Positions 18,490-28,306 of a stretch of 64,000 nucleotides of DNA are shown here, in pieces. The stretch's first letter is position 1, and every line of letters begins with the position of its first letter. The notes beneath the pieces were generated by a model, which saw only the letters and a list, made by a program, of their open reading frames with translations, searched no databases and had not been told where the DNA came from. Location: the NCBI RefSeq assembly GCF_004217175.1, contig NZ_SHKI01000004.1, positions 520,730-584,729 of the forward strand. Direction: 5' to 3'. This stretch comes from Leucobacter luti. GTDB lineage: Bacteria; Actinomycetota; Actinomycetes; Actinomycetales; Microbacteriaceae. The translations under genes and the position numbers were made by a program.

Positions 18490-19436
18490 CGGGGAGCGCC
18501 GGGGACGCTGAAGTCCGGCTGCCCGTCCGCGCGGGGCGGGATCGGTCGACCGTCGGCGAACGTGGGCCAGGGCAGCAGCGGCCGCGTCGCGTCCGGTGCG
18601 GCGGGGGCCTCCTGAGTGTGAGCGGCGGGGGCGCCGGTCGGCGCCGCTGCGGGCACCGCGGGTGCCTGCGGTGCTCGCGGTGCCTGCCCGTCGTGAGCGA
18701 CGGCGCGCGGCGCGGCGCGGTAGGGCTCGGCCGGGAACGACGCGGCACGCTGGGCGCGCTGCGCATCGCGCTCGGGGGCGCCGTAGAACCAGCGCAGCAG
18801 CAGCGTGATCGCGAGGCCGAGCGCCGTGAGAATGAGCGTCGCGACCGCGATCTTCCAGTACAGCTCCGGGATGTGCACGTTGAACGTCTCGATCGCGATC
18901 GGTGCGGTGAAGAGAATGCCCGAGAGCACCGCGAGCATGCTGGTGATGAACGCGAAGCGGCCGATCGACTCGGGCTTCCCCTCGCTCATGCTCAGCAGGC
19001 CCTGGCAGCACAGGAGCACCAGCCGGGTGACCCCCACCACCACGATCCCCTTCCACAGGAGCGCCCAGCCCAGGCCGAACGGATCGTACGGGGTCATCCA
19101 CGTCACGATCAGCAGCAGCGCCAGAATGTACGAGTTCGCGATCAGCGCGACGGGTGCGTACCACTCGGACTTCAGCTCCCGGCGCGTGTCGAGGGCGGTG
19201 AGACCGACGAACACGGCGAACACGAAGAACGTGGCGAACACGCGCTCGAACTTGCCCTGGAAATCGCCGATGAACAGCAGTGAGATCGACGCGACGGTGA
19301 GCGCGGCGAGCAGGATGATGCTGATCTTCAGGAAGGTGGAGAGCTGCCGCTGCGACCCTCCCCCCGAGGGCTCAGGGGAGTTCGCCTGCGACGCGGGTGC
19401 TGCGACGGGTTCGGGTGATGCACTGGGGGTACTCAT
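18477..19436 (-). CDS. Multi-pass membrane protein of unknown function
   Basis: A 319-residue protein. A disordered N-terminus (about 30 residues) is followed by about seven membrane helices (ISIILLAALTVASISLLFIG; VFATFFVFAVFVGLTAL; YILALLLIVTWM; ALLWKGIVVVGVTRLVLLCC; FITSMLAVLSGILFTAPIAI; ATLILTALGLAITLLLRW) and a cytoplasmic Pro/Ala-rich tail of about 85 residues ending PRPPQ. I do not recognise the family and see no catalytic motif. The start ATG at 19436 opens MSTPSASPEP. It is divergent from purL across 175 bp. Confidence 0.78.
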   Translation of the reverse strand: MSTPSASPEPVAAPASQANSPEPSGGGSQRQLSTFLKISIILLAALTVASISLLFIGDFQGKFERVFATFFVFAVFVGLTALDTRRELKSEWYAPVALIANSYILALLLIVTWMTPYDPFGLGWALLWKGIVVVGVTRLVLLCCQGLLSMSEGKPESIGRFAFITSMLAVLSGILFTAPIAIETFNVHIPELYWKIAVATLILTALGLAITLLLRWFYGAPERDAQRAQRAASFPAEPYRAAPRAVAHDGQAPRAPQAPAVPAAAPTGAPAAHTQEAPAAPDATRPLLPWPTFADGRPIPPRADGQPDFSVPGAPRPPQ

Positions 19437-19611
19437 GTAAGTAGTTTCTCGGGTTCCACTGAGAAACGCCAGAACGGGTCTTCGATCTGGCGGATCTCCG
19501 CGCAATCTGCGGCGGGCCGCGGAGCGCTGGGAACGCCGTAGACTGTGTGGGTGAGCGCCGGTCGCTCGCGATCGTAGCCGCACCGCCCCCGAGCCCACGG
19601 AGCACATCAGC

Positions 19612-21936
19612 GTGAGTGAAACCACCGCCCAGATCCACGTCCCGGATACCGTCGCAGACGCGATCGCGACGCCCGACAAAGAGCAGCCCTACGACGCGCT
19701 CGGCCTGAAGGCTGACGAGTACGCGCAGATCCGAGAGATCCTGGGCCGCCGCCCCACCTCGGGCGAGCTCGCCATGTACTCGGTCATGTGGTCCGAGCAC
19801 TGCTCGTACAAGTCGTCCAAGATCTACCTGCGCCAGTTCGGCCAGAAGGTCAACGACAAGATGAAGGAGCGCCTCCTCGTCGGAATGGGCGAGAACGCCG
19901 GCGTCATCGACATCGGCGAGGGCTGGGCCGTGACGTTCAAGGTCGAGAGCCACAACCACCCGTCGTACATTGAGCCGTTCCAGGGCGCCGCGACCGGCGT
20001 CGGCGGCATCATCCGCGACATCATTTCCATGGGCGCGCGCCCCGTCGCCGTCATGGATCAGCTCCGCTTCGGCGCGATCGACGATCCCGACACCGCCCGC
20101 GTGGTGCACGGGGTGGTCTCCGGCATCAGCTCGTACGCGAACTGCCTCGGCCTGCCAAACCTCGGCGGCGAGACCGTGTTCGACGCGGTCTACCAGCAGA
20201 ACCCGCTCGTCAACGCGCTCGGCGTGGGCGTGCTGCGCCACGAGGACCTGCACCTCGCAAACGCCTCGGGCACCGGCAACAAGGTCGTGCTGTTCGGCGC
20301 CCGCACGGGCGGCGACGGCATCGGCGGCGCGTCGATCCTCGCCTCGGACAGCTTCAGCGAGGGTGGCCCCACGAAGCGCCCCGCCGTGCAGGTGGGCGAT
20401 CCGTTCGCTGAGAAGGTGCTCATCGAGTGCTGCCTCGAGCTGTTCCGCGGCGACCTCGTCGAGGGCATCCAGGATCTCGGCGCTGCCGGCATCTCCTGCG
20501 CCACCTCCGAGCTGGCGGCAAACGGCGACGGCGGCATGTTCATCGAGCTCGACAGCGTACTGCTGCGCGATCCGTCGCTCACCGCTGAGGAGATCCTCAT
20601 GTCGGAGAGCCAGGAGCGCATGATGGCGATCGTCGCCCCCGAGAAGCTCGAGGCGTTCCTCGCGGTCACCGCGAAGTGGGACGTCGAGACGAGCGTGCTC
20701 GGCGAGGTCACCGACACCGGCCGCCTGGTCATCAACTGGCGCGGCGAGGAGATCGTCAACGTGGATCCGTCCACCGTCGCCGTCGACGGCCCCGTGTACG
20801 AGCGCCCCGTCGCCTACCCGGCGTGGATCGACGCGCTGCAGGCCGCCGGCGTCACCGCCTCGGGCCTCGCGCGGCCCACGAGCGGCGACGACCTCCGCGC
20901 GCAGATGATCGCGGTCGCCGCCTCCCCCAACCAGGCCGACGTGTCGTGGGTCACGAACCAGTACGACACGTACGTGCTCGGCAACACGGCGCTCTCGTTC
21001 CCCGACGGGGCCGGCATGATCCGCGTCGACGAGGAGAGCGGCCTCGGCGTCGCCATCTCGACGGACGCGAACGGCCGCTACAGCCAGCTCGACCCCTACG
21101 TGGGTTCGCAGCTCGCCCTCGCGGAGGCCTACCGCAACGTGGCCACCTCCGGCGCAGTGCCCACCGCCGTCACCGACTGCCTGAACTTCGGCAGCCCGGA
21201 GGATCCCGAGGTCATGTGGCAGTTCTCGCGCTCAGTCGAGGGCCTGTCGGACGCCTGTCTCGCGCTCGAGGTGCCCGTCACCGGCGGCAACGTCTCCCTC
21301 TACAACCAGACGGGCGACACCCCCATCCACCCCACCCCCGTGGTCGGCGTGCTCGGCATCATCGACGACGTCGCGCGTCGCGTGCCGTCGGGCTGGCAGG
21401 ACCAGGGCGAGCACCTGTATCTGCTCGGCGTCACCCGCGACGAGCTCGACGGCTCGGCCTGGGCTGAGACCGTTCACGAGCACCTCGGCGGGCGCCCGCC
21501 GGTGGCAGACCTCGCCGCCGAGCGCCGCCTCGCCGAGCTGCTGCACGCCGCTTCGCAGAACGGGCTGCTGTCCGGCGCGGTCGACCTCTCCGAGGGCGGC
21601 CTCGCGCAGGCGCTCACCGACGGCGCGCTGCGCTTCGGCGTGGGCGCACGGGTGTGGATCGACGAGATCATGTCGCGCGACGGTGTCGACGCCGCCGCCG
21701 CGATGTTCTCGGAGTCGCAGGCGCGCGTGCTCGTCGCCGTGCCGCACGAGGAAGAGGTCAAGTTCCGCGGGCTGTGCTCCGGGCGCGATTTCCCCGTGCT
21801 CCGCATTGGCGTGACCGATGGCACCGGCGAGGCCGCCTCGATCGAGGTGCAGGATCGCTTCATGCTGCCGCTCGCCGAGCTGGGCGCCGCGTCGCGGGCC
21901 ACCCTGCCGGAGCGCTTCGGGGCGGTCATCGGCTAG
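19612..21936 (+). CDS. purL: FGAM synthase large subunit PurL
   Basis: PurL is the ATP-dependent synthase subunit that converts FGAR to FGAM using ammonia from PurQ, with PurS as bridge. At 774 residues it is the small PurL type that needs PurQ and PurS, both encoded at 7.6-8.6 kb. Visible motifs include [31 protein letters not shown] split over the N-terminal domain, [13 protein letters not shown] and the second-half [13 protein letters not shown]. It starts at GTG 19612. A TAGACT -10 candidate lies about 70 bp upstream, so it likely has its own promoter. Confidence 0.97.
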   Translation: MSETTAQIHVPDTVADAIATPDKEQPYDALGLKADEYAQIREILGRRPTSGELAMYSVMWSEHCSYKSSKIYLRQFGQKVNDKMKERLLVGMGENAGVIDIGEGWAVTFKVESHNHPSYIEPFQGAATGVGGIIRDIISMGARPVAVMDQLRFGAIDDPDTARVVHGVVSGISSYANCLGLPNLGGETVFDAVYQQNPLVNALGVGVLRHEDLHLANASGTGNKVVLFGARTGGDGIGGASILASDSFSEGGPTKRPAVQVGDPFAEKVLIECCLELFRGDLVEGIQDLGAAGISCATSELAANGDGGMFIELDSVLLRDPSLTAEEILMSESQERMMAIVAPEKLEAFLAVTAKWDVETSVLGEVTDTGRLVINWRGEEIVNVDPSTVAVDGPVYERPVAYPAWIDALQAAGVTASGLARPTSGDDLRAQMIAVAASPNQADVSWVTNQYDTYVLGNTALSFPDGAGMIRVDEESGLGVAISTDANGRYSQLDPYVGSQLALAEAYRNVATSGAVPTAVTDCLNFGSPEDPEVMWQFSRSVEGLSDACLALEVPVTGGNVSLYNQTGDTPIHPTPVVGVLGIIDDVARRVPSGWQDQGEHLYLLGVTRDELDGSAWAETVHEHLGGRPPVADLAAERRLAELLHAASQNGLLSGAVDLSEGGLAQALTDGALRFGVGARVWIDEIMSRDGVDAAAAMFSESQARVLVAVPHEEEVKFRGLCSGRDFPVLRIGVTDGTGEAASIEVQDRFMLPLAELGAASRATLPERFGAVIG

Positions 21937-21998
21937 TTGTTGGTGCCCGCGGTGCGGGGTGCGGGGTGCTTTGCGCCTAGCGCGCCCGTGACGCGTTG

Positions 21999-22036
21999 AG
22001 CGGCCGGGGAGGAACACAGGTTCCTCCCCGGCCGCT
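21999..22036. terminator. Terminator after purL
   Basis: A perfect 17-bp stem (21999-22015 with 22020-22036) and 4-base loop lies 63 bp after the purL stop. Confidence 0.85.
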
Positions 22037-22081
22037 TGCGTCTGCGCTGACCCGCCCTGCGGCCTGTCTTGCTCTGCCCCG

Positions 22082-22504
22082 CGCCGAGTGTAGGCAAACT
22101 CCCCCTTCCACGTCCCCGAAGGGCGCATCTGCCTCCACTCGACCACGCCCCGCCCCGCCCCGCCCTGCCCTGCCCCGCCCCGCCCCGCCCCGCCCAAGCC
22201 TCACCCCCTCAAACCCGCACCACCCCGCCGAGTGTAGGCAAACTCCCCCCTCCACGGCCCCGAAGAGCGCGTCTGGCTCCACTCGCCCGCGCCCCGCTTC
22301 CCGAATCAAGATGCTCCGCTCGCACATCGAAGTGAGGGCAAGGGAAGGCGGAGCCGACCGCGGCAGCCGCGCTCCGACCCCGCACCCTGCGCCCCATTCC
22401 CCGCGCCCGAACCCGCGTCCCGCCTAGTGAGCCCCGCACTCTTTTGCCGAGTGTAGGCAAACTCCCCCTTCCCCGCCCCAGAAGGGCGCACATGGCTCCA
22501 CTCG
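22082..22504. repeat. Gene-free stretch with three copies of a palindromic repeat and a CCCCG pentamer tract
   Basis: Three elements of about 60 bp (22082-22141, 22225-22285, 22446-22504) share the frame CCGAGTGTAGGCAAACTCCC, then CCC-GAAG-GCGC and the end GGCTCCACTCG. They are related to the element at 9754-9822. Between the first two is a CCCCG/CCCTG pentamer tract (22143-22195). No credible gene lies between 21937 and 22744; the overlapping reading frames here consist of translated repeats. Confidence 0.75.
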
Positions 22505-22744
22505 CCCGCCCTCCACTTGCCCGCACTCGACTCGCCCAGGCTCCACAGCCCAGGCGCCGCCCCGGCTCCGCAGCCCAGGCGCCGCCCAGGCGCCACAGCC
22601 CACGCTGCGCACAGCGCCGAACGCAGCGCTGTTCCCTACTCCGAGTTCCTTCCACACCCCCGAGCTCGAGTCAGTGCTCGGCGTCTTATCCACAGAAGCT
22701 GTATTGCCGAGCCGCGGGCCCCCGCGGCCACGCAGACTCGAAGC

Positions 22745-23818
22745 ATGCCTACACGACTCACCCCAATCCCACCCTCGCTGCGCGGCAGCCCGTTCTCTGT
22801 TTCGCGCGGACGCGCCGCCGGACTCTCGCCTAAGGCGCTCGCACATCCCCGGTTCGAGCGCCCGTTCCACGGAATCCGGATCCCGCCCACTGCACCCGCG
22901 CAACACAGACCAGAGCGCAACCCATTCCTCCAACGCAGCGTCCGCTCAGAGGCGCTCGCGGCGGCTCGGGCGTTCGCGCCACGGCTGCGGCCAGGCGAGG
23001 CGTTCAGCCACACGACCGCCCTGCTGCTCCACGGCTGCCCGGTTCGCGTGCCGCTTCCGCCGAGGCCACACGTCACCATTCCTTTGCCCAGCGCGCCTGC
23101 TCGGGCAGCTGGCGTACTCGGACACCGCAGCTCGCGCCCGGCTGCCACCAAGATCCTCACGGAGCTTGGAGCGCCGGTGGTCTCACCAGTACAGGCGTTC
23201 TTGCAGTCGGCAGCGCTCCTCCCATTTCGGGAGCTCGTGGTCGCCGCCGACCACCTCATACTCGGCGAACGCGCCCTGGGGATCCAGGTGCCAGACGACC
23301 CGGTCTCGGTCAGCCACGCCTCACGCGAACCCTCGCGGCTCACGCTCGCAGAGCTGCAGGCGGCCGCGCGTGGGTCCCGCACCCGCGGAGTGCAGCGTGC
23401 GCGGGCCGCGCTCTTGGTCGCGCGGTGCGGGGCAGAGTCACGGATGGAGACGCTGCTCCGGCTCGTACTCATCGCCTACGGGCTCGACGTGTTTGAGCTC
23501 CAGGTCGACGTGGTCGACAGCGTCGGGCGGTGGATCGGGCGGTTCGACATGGTGGACCACCAGCGCAAACTCATCGTCGAGTACGACGGTGAGCATCACC
23601 GCACGAGCGATTCGCAGTATCGGCGCGACGCGGTGCGGCTTGACGCCGCGCGCGACACGGGCTTCCGTGTGCTCCGTTTTCTCCGCGACGACGTGATCGC
23701 AACGCCCCGTGCAACGGCTCGACGCGTGGCGTCGGCGCTGGGCATGCCGCTCCGGCCGCCGGGCAACCCGCTGGCGCGCTACCTCTCAGAACGCGACCCC
23801 AGGAAGGGAGCACAGTGA
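22745..23818 (+). CDS. DUF559/Vsr-like nuclease-fold protein with AbiEi-like N-terminus
   Basis: A 357-residue protein. The N-terminal part (AAGLSPKALAHPRFERP) resembles the small winged-helix start of AbiEi-type proteins; the middle is helical; the C-terminal 110 residues form a DUF559-like PD-(D/E)XK domain: ESRMETLLRLVLIAYGL, then GRFDMVDHQRKLIVEYDGEH and a basic R-rich closing helix (FRVLRFLRDDVI). This group is abundant in Microbacteriaceae and its cellular role is unknown; no partner toxin is visible. The start is the ATG at 22745 (MPTRLTPIPP) because upstream codons translate repeat DNA. Rare-codon content at the N-terminus (many Pro/Arg) is weaker than in its neighbours. Confidence 0.72.
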   Translation: MPTRLTPIPPSLRGSPFSVSRGRAAGLSPKALAHPRFERPFHGIRIPPTAPAQHRPERNPFLQRSVRSEALAAARAFAPRLRPGEAFSHTTALLLHGCPVRVPLPPRPHVTIPLPSAPARAAGVLGHRSSRPAATKILTELGAPVVSPVQAFLQSAALLPFRELVVAADHLILGERALGIQVPDDPVSVSHASREPSRLTLAELQAAARGSRTRGVQRARAALLVARCGAESRMETLLRLVLIAYGLDVFELQVDVVDSVGRWIGRFDMVDHQRKLIVEYDGEHHRTSDSQYRRDAVRLDAARDTGFRVLRFLRDDVIATPRATARRVASALGMPLRPPGNPLARYLSERDPRKGAQ

Positions 23819-23897
23819 TGAAGCCGTCCGAGTCCTGAGAGACCAATGGCGGTCGGGGTCCCCCGTGTCCAAGGGCCTGTTCCGCCGGGAATGAGCG

Positions 23898-24716
23898 CTA
23901 CGCCCCTGCGAGTTCCGCGAGGATCCCGTCTGAGAACACCGGCCAGGCTTCTGCCGCCCAGGCGCCGAAATCGCGATCAGTGAGCGTCACGCACGCAGCA
24001 CCCGCAGCAGGGTCCACCCAGATGAACGTGCCCGACTGACCAAAGTGCCCAAAGGTCTCGGGGCTGTTGTGAGAGCCCGTCCAGTGCGGGGACTTGCCGT
24101 CGCGGATCTCGAAGCCAAGGCCCCAGTCGTTCGGATCCTGCCGCCCGAAGCCGGGCAGTACCCCGTCGAGACCCGGGAAGGCAACGCGAGTCGCCTCTGC
24201 GATGGTGTCCGGGTGCAGCAGGCGCGGCGCTTGCAGCTCCGCCACGAACCTCGACAGATCGGCCACCGTGGAGACCCCGCCCGCGGCGGGCGGCCCGTCC
24301 AGGCGAGTCGAGCTCATACCGAGAGGCTCAAGAATGCCCTCGCGAAGGTAGTCCTCGAATTGCATACCTGCCCGCTCGGTGAAGGTCTCGGCGAGCACGT
24401 TGATGCCGAGGTTCGAGTACACGCGGCGGCGGCCCGGGCGGGCGCGAATGAGGTCTTGGGAGAAGTCGAGCCCCGAGGCGTGCGCGAGCAGGTGGCGCAC
24501 GGTGGAGCCCTCGGGCCCGGCGGGGTCGTCGAGCTCGAGGGCACCCTCCTCGACGGCGAGCAGGATCGCCGTGGCGCTGAGCAGTTTCGTGACCGAGGCG
24601 AGTGGGAACTCGCGGTCCTGCGGGCCGTGCTGCCCAAGGACGCGGCCGTCCCGGGCGACGACCGCCGTCGCCGCGTGGTCCACTGGCCAGGTATCGATCG
24701 CGCTCAGACTTTCCAT
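23898..24716 (-). CDS. Serine hydrolase of the beta-lactamase/D-Ala-D-Ala carboxypeptidase family
   Basis: A 272-residue protein with the class C/EstB fold: nucleophile motif S41-V-T-K44, second motif Y101-S-N, HLLAHASGLDFS, and the third motif region HFGQSGTFIW with WTGSHNSPETFG before it. There is no signal peptide, so it is probably cytoplasmic, more like an esterase or amidase than a wall enzyme. Substrate unknown. It stands 9 bp from the next minus-strand gene's stop (24726), so the two may be co-transcribed. Confidence 0.85.
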   Translation of the reverse strand: MESLSAIDTWPVDHAATAVVARDGRVLGQHGPQDREFPLASVTKLLSATAILLAVEEGALELDDPAGPEGSTVRHLLAHASGLDFSQDLIRARPGRRRVYSNLGINVLAETFTERAGMQFEDYLREGILEPLGMSSTRLDGPPAAGGVSTVADLSRFVAELQAPRLLHPDTIAEATRVAFPGLDGVLPGFGRQDPNDWGLGFEIRDGKSPHWTGSHNSPETFGHFGQSGTFIWVDPAAGAACVTLTDRDFGAWAAEAWPVFSDGILAELAGA

Positions 24717-24725
24717 TCCTCCACG

Positions 24726-25805
24726 CTACCCGGCTTTCGCTGGCATCTCTCCGAAGGCACCGGTGAGCGCGGCGGCCGCGCGGCGTTCGCGCACACCGCC
24801 CAGCGCGTACGCGCACACCCCGATCAGCGCCCACCCGGCGAGCACCAGCGCGGGGCCCCAGGCCGTCGCGGCGTCAAAGAACCCCACGTTGCGCAACAAG
24901 GCCCCGGTGGCCCCCGGCGGGAGGAACTGCCCGATGTCGCCCCACGGCACGGGGAGCAGTTCGCGCGGGGTCGTGAGGCCGGAGAGTGGGTTGCCGAGCA
25001 GGATGAGGATTAGTGCGGCAATCGTGATGCCCAGGCCCTTGAGGAGGCGTTGGAGGCCGAGCACCAGGAGGCTCGTCGCCGCGATACCGAGCATCCCCGC
25101 TGCGGCGAGGGCCGGGTAGTGCGCGTCGAAGGTGCCCAACCAGAACCTCAGCACGGCCACCATTGCGGCTCCGCCGAGCACCGCGAACCCGAGGGCAGCG
25201 ATCACGCGGCGCGAGGAGCCCCGCACCGTGGCGATGATCCCGACCGCAGCGATCCACCCGCCAAGTGCAATCGGTAGGGCTCCGGCGCTCAGGCCGATCC
25301 CGCGCGGGTCGTCCTCGGTGAAGGGGAGCGGGTCGGTGACGGTGACCGGCAGCCCTGCGGCATCTCCGATGCGCTGGCTGGTCTCGGTAACGAGCGCGGC
25401 GATCGTGGGCCCGGCCGCGGACGGCGCGAGCGCGGTCAACCCGTCTGCGCCCACCGCGAGCGCGCCGACGACCTCGCGCTCGCGGATCATGCGGAGCGCC
25501 TCCGACAGGTCCTCCGCCGAGGTCCACGCGATGGCGCCGGGCGCGGCGTCTTCCGCGGCGGCCTCCAACTGCGCGGCGACCGCGTCCGGTGCTACGAGGG
25601 CGACCGGCACGTCCGTCGGCTCGGCGCGCAGCCCGGGCAGCGCAAATGCGACGAGAAAGGCGATAAGGATCAGCCCGAGGAGCACGATCACCCCGAGTAT
25701 CCGCACGAACGACGAGGGTTCAGGTCGCTTGTCCCGACCACTCGGCCCGCTGTGAGCCGCGTGGGTGACTGGTCCGGTGTGTGTGGTGCTCTGGCGGTCG
25801 GCCAT
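24726..25805 (-). CDS. ABC-2/YhgE-type membrane protein
   Basis: A 359-residue protein with one N-terminal membrane helix (ILGVIVLLGLILIAFLVAFA), an extracytoplasmic domain of about 150 residues and five helices at the C-terminus (for example LGIAATSLLVLGLQRLL; ALILILLGNPLSGL). This is the layout of YhgE/Pip and DUF3533 ABC-2-type exporters. The conserved LLGNPLSGLTTPRELLP segment fits that group. The start ATG at 25805 has an AAGGAAG site. It is divergent from a TetR gene around a palindrome at 25852-25874, so TetR very likely controls it; the ligand and cargo are unknown. No ATPase is adjacent. Confidence 0.8.
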   Translation of the reverse strand: MADRQSTTHTGPVTHAAHSGPSGRDKRPEPSSFVRILGVIVLLGLILIAFLVAFALPGLRAEPTDVPVALVAPDAVAAQLEAAAEDAAPGAIAWTSAEDLSEALRMIREREVVGALAVGADGLTALAPSAAGPTIAALVTETSQRIGDAAGLPVTVTDPLPFTEDDPRGIGLSAGALPIALGGWIAAVGIIATVRGSSRRVIAALGFAVLGGAAMVAVLRFWLGTFDAHYPALAAAGMLGIAATSLLVLGLQRLLKGLGITIAALILILLGNPLSGLTTPRELLPVPWGDIGQFLPPGATGALLRNVGFFDAATAWGPALVLAGWALIGVCAYALGGVRERRAAAALTGAFGEMPAKAG

Positions 25806-25851
25806 GACAGCTTCCTTTCGCGGATGGGGGCTGTGTGCAGCCCTCTCGAGA

Positions 25852-25874
25852 ATAAGATACGCGCCGTATCTTAT
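25852..25874. promoter_or_regulatory. TetR operator candidate
   Basis: A perfect inverted repeat ATAAGATAC-GCGCC-GTATCTTAT lies between the divergent exporter and tetR genes, 47 bp from the exporter start and 53 bp from the tetR start. It is AT-rich against a GC-rich background and could overlap -10 elements on both strands. Half-site length and position fit TetR-family autoregulation. Confidence 0.75.
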
Positions 25875-25926
25875 CCGCGGACAACGGTAACATGATCTGG
25901 CATAGCCCGCGACCGAGAGGACCGCC

Positions 25927-26532
25927 GTGCCCCCCACTGCGCCCAGCCGCCGCCGCAACGAGGAACTCCTCAGCGCGATCCACGAGGCCACCCTCGCGGA
26001 GCTTGCCGAGCGCGGTTTCTCCGGGGTCACGTTCGAGGGGGTTGCGCGCCGCGCGCGCACGAGCAAGCCGGTGCTCTACCGTCGGTACCCGTCACGGGCA
26101 GAGCTCGTGCTCGCCGCGGTACACGCCCGCGAGCCACTCCCCGTGCTCGACGCACCAACCGGCGAGCTGCGCGCAGACCTCCTCAGCCTGTTCTCCGCGC
26201 ACGAGGCCCGCTACCATCGCCTCGGCGCCGGGGTGATTCGCGGTCTTCTCGCGGAGCTGCCGCAGGAGCGTGCAAACGAGACACTCGCGGCAGGCTCGAT
26301 CCTCACGCACACGACGCTGCGCGCGCTCGTCGCGCAGGCGCGCGCCGATGGGAAACTCGGACCCCGCGAGGTCCCCGACGCCGTCCTTGACACGCCGATC
26401 GCGCTCCTGCGCCACGAGTTCCTCATGCTGGGTCGGGTCCCGTCGCGCGCGCAGGTCGAGGAGATCCTCGACCTGATCTACTTGCCGCTGTTGCGACTCC
26501 ATTCAGGGGCCGCGGCACCGTCCGGCCGGTAG
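25927..26532 (+). CDS. TetR-family transcriptional regulator
   Basis: A 201-residue repressor-type protein. The N-terminal HTH (about residues 12-55) reads LLSAIHEATLAELAERGFSG, VTFEGVARRARTSKPVLYRR-Y, typical of TetR. The C-terminal domain resembles the TetR_C_16/AcrR-type ligand domain. It starts at GTG 25927. The divergent exporter and the palindrome between them are its likely targets. Its last 55 bp overlap the 3' end of the convergent iron ABC ATPase gene. Confidence 0.9.
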   Translation: MPPTAPSRRRNEELLSAIHEATLAELAERGFSGVTFEGVARRARTSKPVLYRRYPSRAELVLAAVHAREPLPVLDAPTGELRADLLSLFSAHEARYHRLGAGVIRGLLAELPQERANETLAAGSILTHTTLRALVAQARADGKLGPREVPDAVLDTPIALLRHEFLMLGRVPSRAQVEEILDLIYLPLLRLHSGAAAPSGR

Positions 26533-27281
26533 TACACGGCCACGCGCCGGCCGGCGTGCTCAAGCACCTCGACCGGCGTCTCGAAGACCCGCTCAAGCAC
26601 CTCCGGGGTGATGATCTCATCAGGGGTACCTGAAGCGACCACGCGTCCGTCGGCAAGCGCGACGATGCGGTCCGCGTACGCCGCCGCGAAGTTCACGTCG
26701 TGAATCACCAGGATGACAGTTTTTCCGAGCGCGTCCGCGGCGGCGCGCACCTGCCCCATCATGCCGACCGCGTGCCGCATGTCGAGGCCCGTGAGCGGTT
26801 CGTCGAGCAGCACGTAGTCGGTGTCCTGCGCGAGCACCATTGCCACGAACGCGCGCTGGCGTTGGCCGCCCGAGAGCTCGTCGATGAACCGCTCCTCCAT
26901 GCCGGCGAGGTTGAGGAACGCGATTGCGGCGTGGATCGCGCGCTGGTCGGTCTCTGTGAGACGCCCCCCGGAGTGCGGGAACCGCCCAAAGGTGACCAGC
27001 TGACGCACCGTGAGGCGCGCCATGAAGTGGTTCTCCTGCTTCAGGATCGAGACCACGCGGGCGAGTTCGCGCGACTTCGCCGTGCGCACGTCGAGCCCGC
27101 CAACGGTCACGTGCCCGCTGTCCGCTTCGAGTAGCCGGCCGATGATCGTGAGCATCGTCGACTTCCCGGCCCCGTTCGGGCCGATCAGCGCGGTCACGCC
27201 GCCCCGCTCGATCGCCAGGTCGATGGGGCCGAGGACGCGGGTGCCGGCGTAGTGTTTTTCGACGCCGCTCAGTTCGATCAA
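26478..27281 (-). CDS. Iron-siderophore ABC transporter ATP-binding protein
   Basis: The cytoplasmic ATPase of a FecCD-type importer, 267 residues. Walker A is GPNGAGKST (residues 34-42), the signature LSGGQRQR is near 136-143, Walker B VLLDEP near 157-162 and the switch His in VIHDVNFAAAYADR. Best match from pattern is the YclP/FepC group. Last gene of a four-gene operon (binding protein, two permeases, ATPase); its ATG overlaps the preceding stop (ATGA). No terminator is seen; it collides with the tetR 3' end. Confidence 0.92.
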   Translation of the reverse strand: MIELSGVEKHYAGTRVLGPIDLAIERGGVTALIGPNGAGKSTMLTIIGRLLEADSGHVTVGGLDVRTAKSRELARVVSILKQENHFMARLTVRQLVTFGRFPHSGGRLTETDQRAIHAAIAFLNLAGMEERFIDELSGGQRQRAFVAMVLAQDTDYVLLDEPLTGLDMRHAVGMMGQVRAAADALGKTVILVIHDVNFAAAYADRIVALADGRVVASGTPDEIITPEVLERVFETPVEVLEHAGRRVAVYYRPDGAAAPEWSRNSGK

Positions 27282-28306
27282 CGCATGCCCTTTCGGAGGA
27301 GAACGATCAGGAACAGGATCCCGCCGATGAATTCAATGATGACCGTGACCAGGCCGGCCGCGGCGAAGACGTGCTTCAGAATGAACGTGGCCCCGAGCAG
27401 CGCCACCAGTCCGATCCCGATCGCGAGCGGAAGGATCTCCGCGTGCGTGTCGCCGCGGGCAAACTGGTAGGCGAGTGTGGCGACCAGGAACCCGTAGAAC
27501 GTCATCGGGCCGACCATCGTGGCCGAGACCGAGACCAGCACGGCGACGAGCACGAGGGTCGTGACCACCTCCCGCCGGTAGTTCACGCCCAGCCCCACGG
27601 CGACGTCGCGCCCGAGCGCGACCACGTCGTACGTGCGGCGCCGAATCCACACGTAGATCACGATCGCCGCGACGATCCCGGCGGCGATCGGCAGGTAGTC
27701 GGTGTTCCCCTTGCCAATGCTGCCGAAGAGTCGGGCGGAGAGGACGTCGAACTCGCTGGGGGTGAGGAGGCGCTGCATGAACGTGGAGACCGAGCCGAAG
27801 CCCAGTCCGAGAACGACACCGACGAGCAGGAGGAGGTGCAGGTTGGCGCGCGGGCCGGAGAAGAGCCAGCCGTAGAGCAGCGTTGCGAAGAGCACCATGA
27901 GGGCGCTCTGCGCGAGGATCTTGGGGATCCCCTCGAGCCCCGCCGCCGCGGTGCCGAACACGAACACGAGCGCGGTCTGCGTAAGCACGTAGAGCGCGTC
28001 GAACCCGAGGATCGACGGGGTGAGGATGCGGTTTGAGGTGGCGGTGTGGAAGAGCACGGTGGCGACGGCCTGGCTCACGGCGACGAGCGCGATCGTGCCG
28101 ACCGATGCGAGGCGGCTCTGCACAATCGTCACGAAGCCGGCGCTGCCGATCGGGGCCGGGTTCTGGTAGGTGAGGATCAGCACCGCGAGCACGAGGGCCG
28201 CCGCGGCGACCGCGAGCAGCGGGAACGCGCGCCGCCAGCGGGAGGCGCTCGCTGTGGGCGGCTCGGGCGCCGCGCCGAGGTCCGCGAGACGCACGATACT
28301 AGCCAC
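27278..28306 (-). CDS. Iron-siderophore ABC transporter permease (FecCD family), second
   Basis: A 342-residue FecCD-type permease with about nine or ten membrane helices. Family landmarks: NPAPIGSAGFVTIVQSRLAS at the start of the core, TSNRILTPSILGFDALYVL, and the coupling region ALGRDVAVGLGVNYRR that docks on the ATPase, followed by VGPMTFYGFLVATLAY. YclO-like by pattern. It starts at GTG 28306, overlapping the end of the upstream permease by 8 bp, and overlaps the ATPase start by 4 bp, so the operon is translationally coupled. Confidence 0.92.
   Translation of the reverse strand: MASIVRLADLGAAPEPPTASASRWRRAFPLLAVAAAALVLAVLILTYQNPAPIGSAGFVTIVQSRLASVGTIALVAVSQAVATVLFHTATSNRILTPSILGFDALYVLTQTALVFVFGTAAAGLEGIPKILAQSALMVLFATLLYGWLFSGPRANLHLLLLVGVVLGLGFGSVSTFMQRLLTPSEFDVLSARLFGSIGKGNTDYLPIAAGIVAAIVIYVWIRRRTYDVVALGRDVAVGLGVNYRREVVTTLVLVAVLVSVSATMVGPMTFYGFLVATLAYQFARGDTHAEILPLAIGIGLVALLGATFILKHVFAAAGLVTVIIEFIGGILFLIVLLRKGMR

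Noticed and set aside
22082..22655. Overlapping frames on both strands in the repeat-rich stretch (MRPSGTWKGEFAYTR-like text)
   Set aside because: The apparent protein similarity between them comes from translating the palindromic DNA repeats; no ribosome sites or domains.
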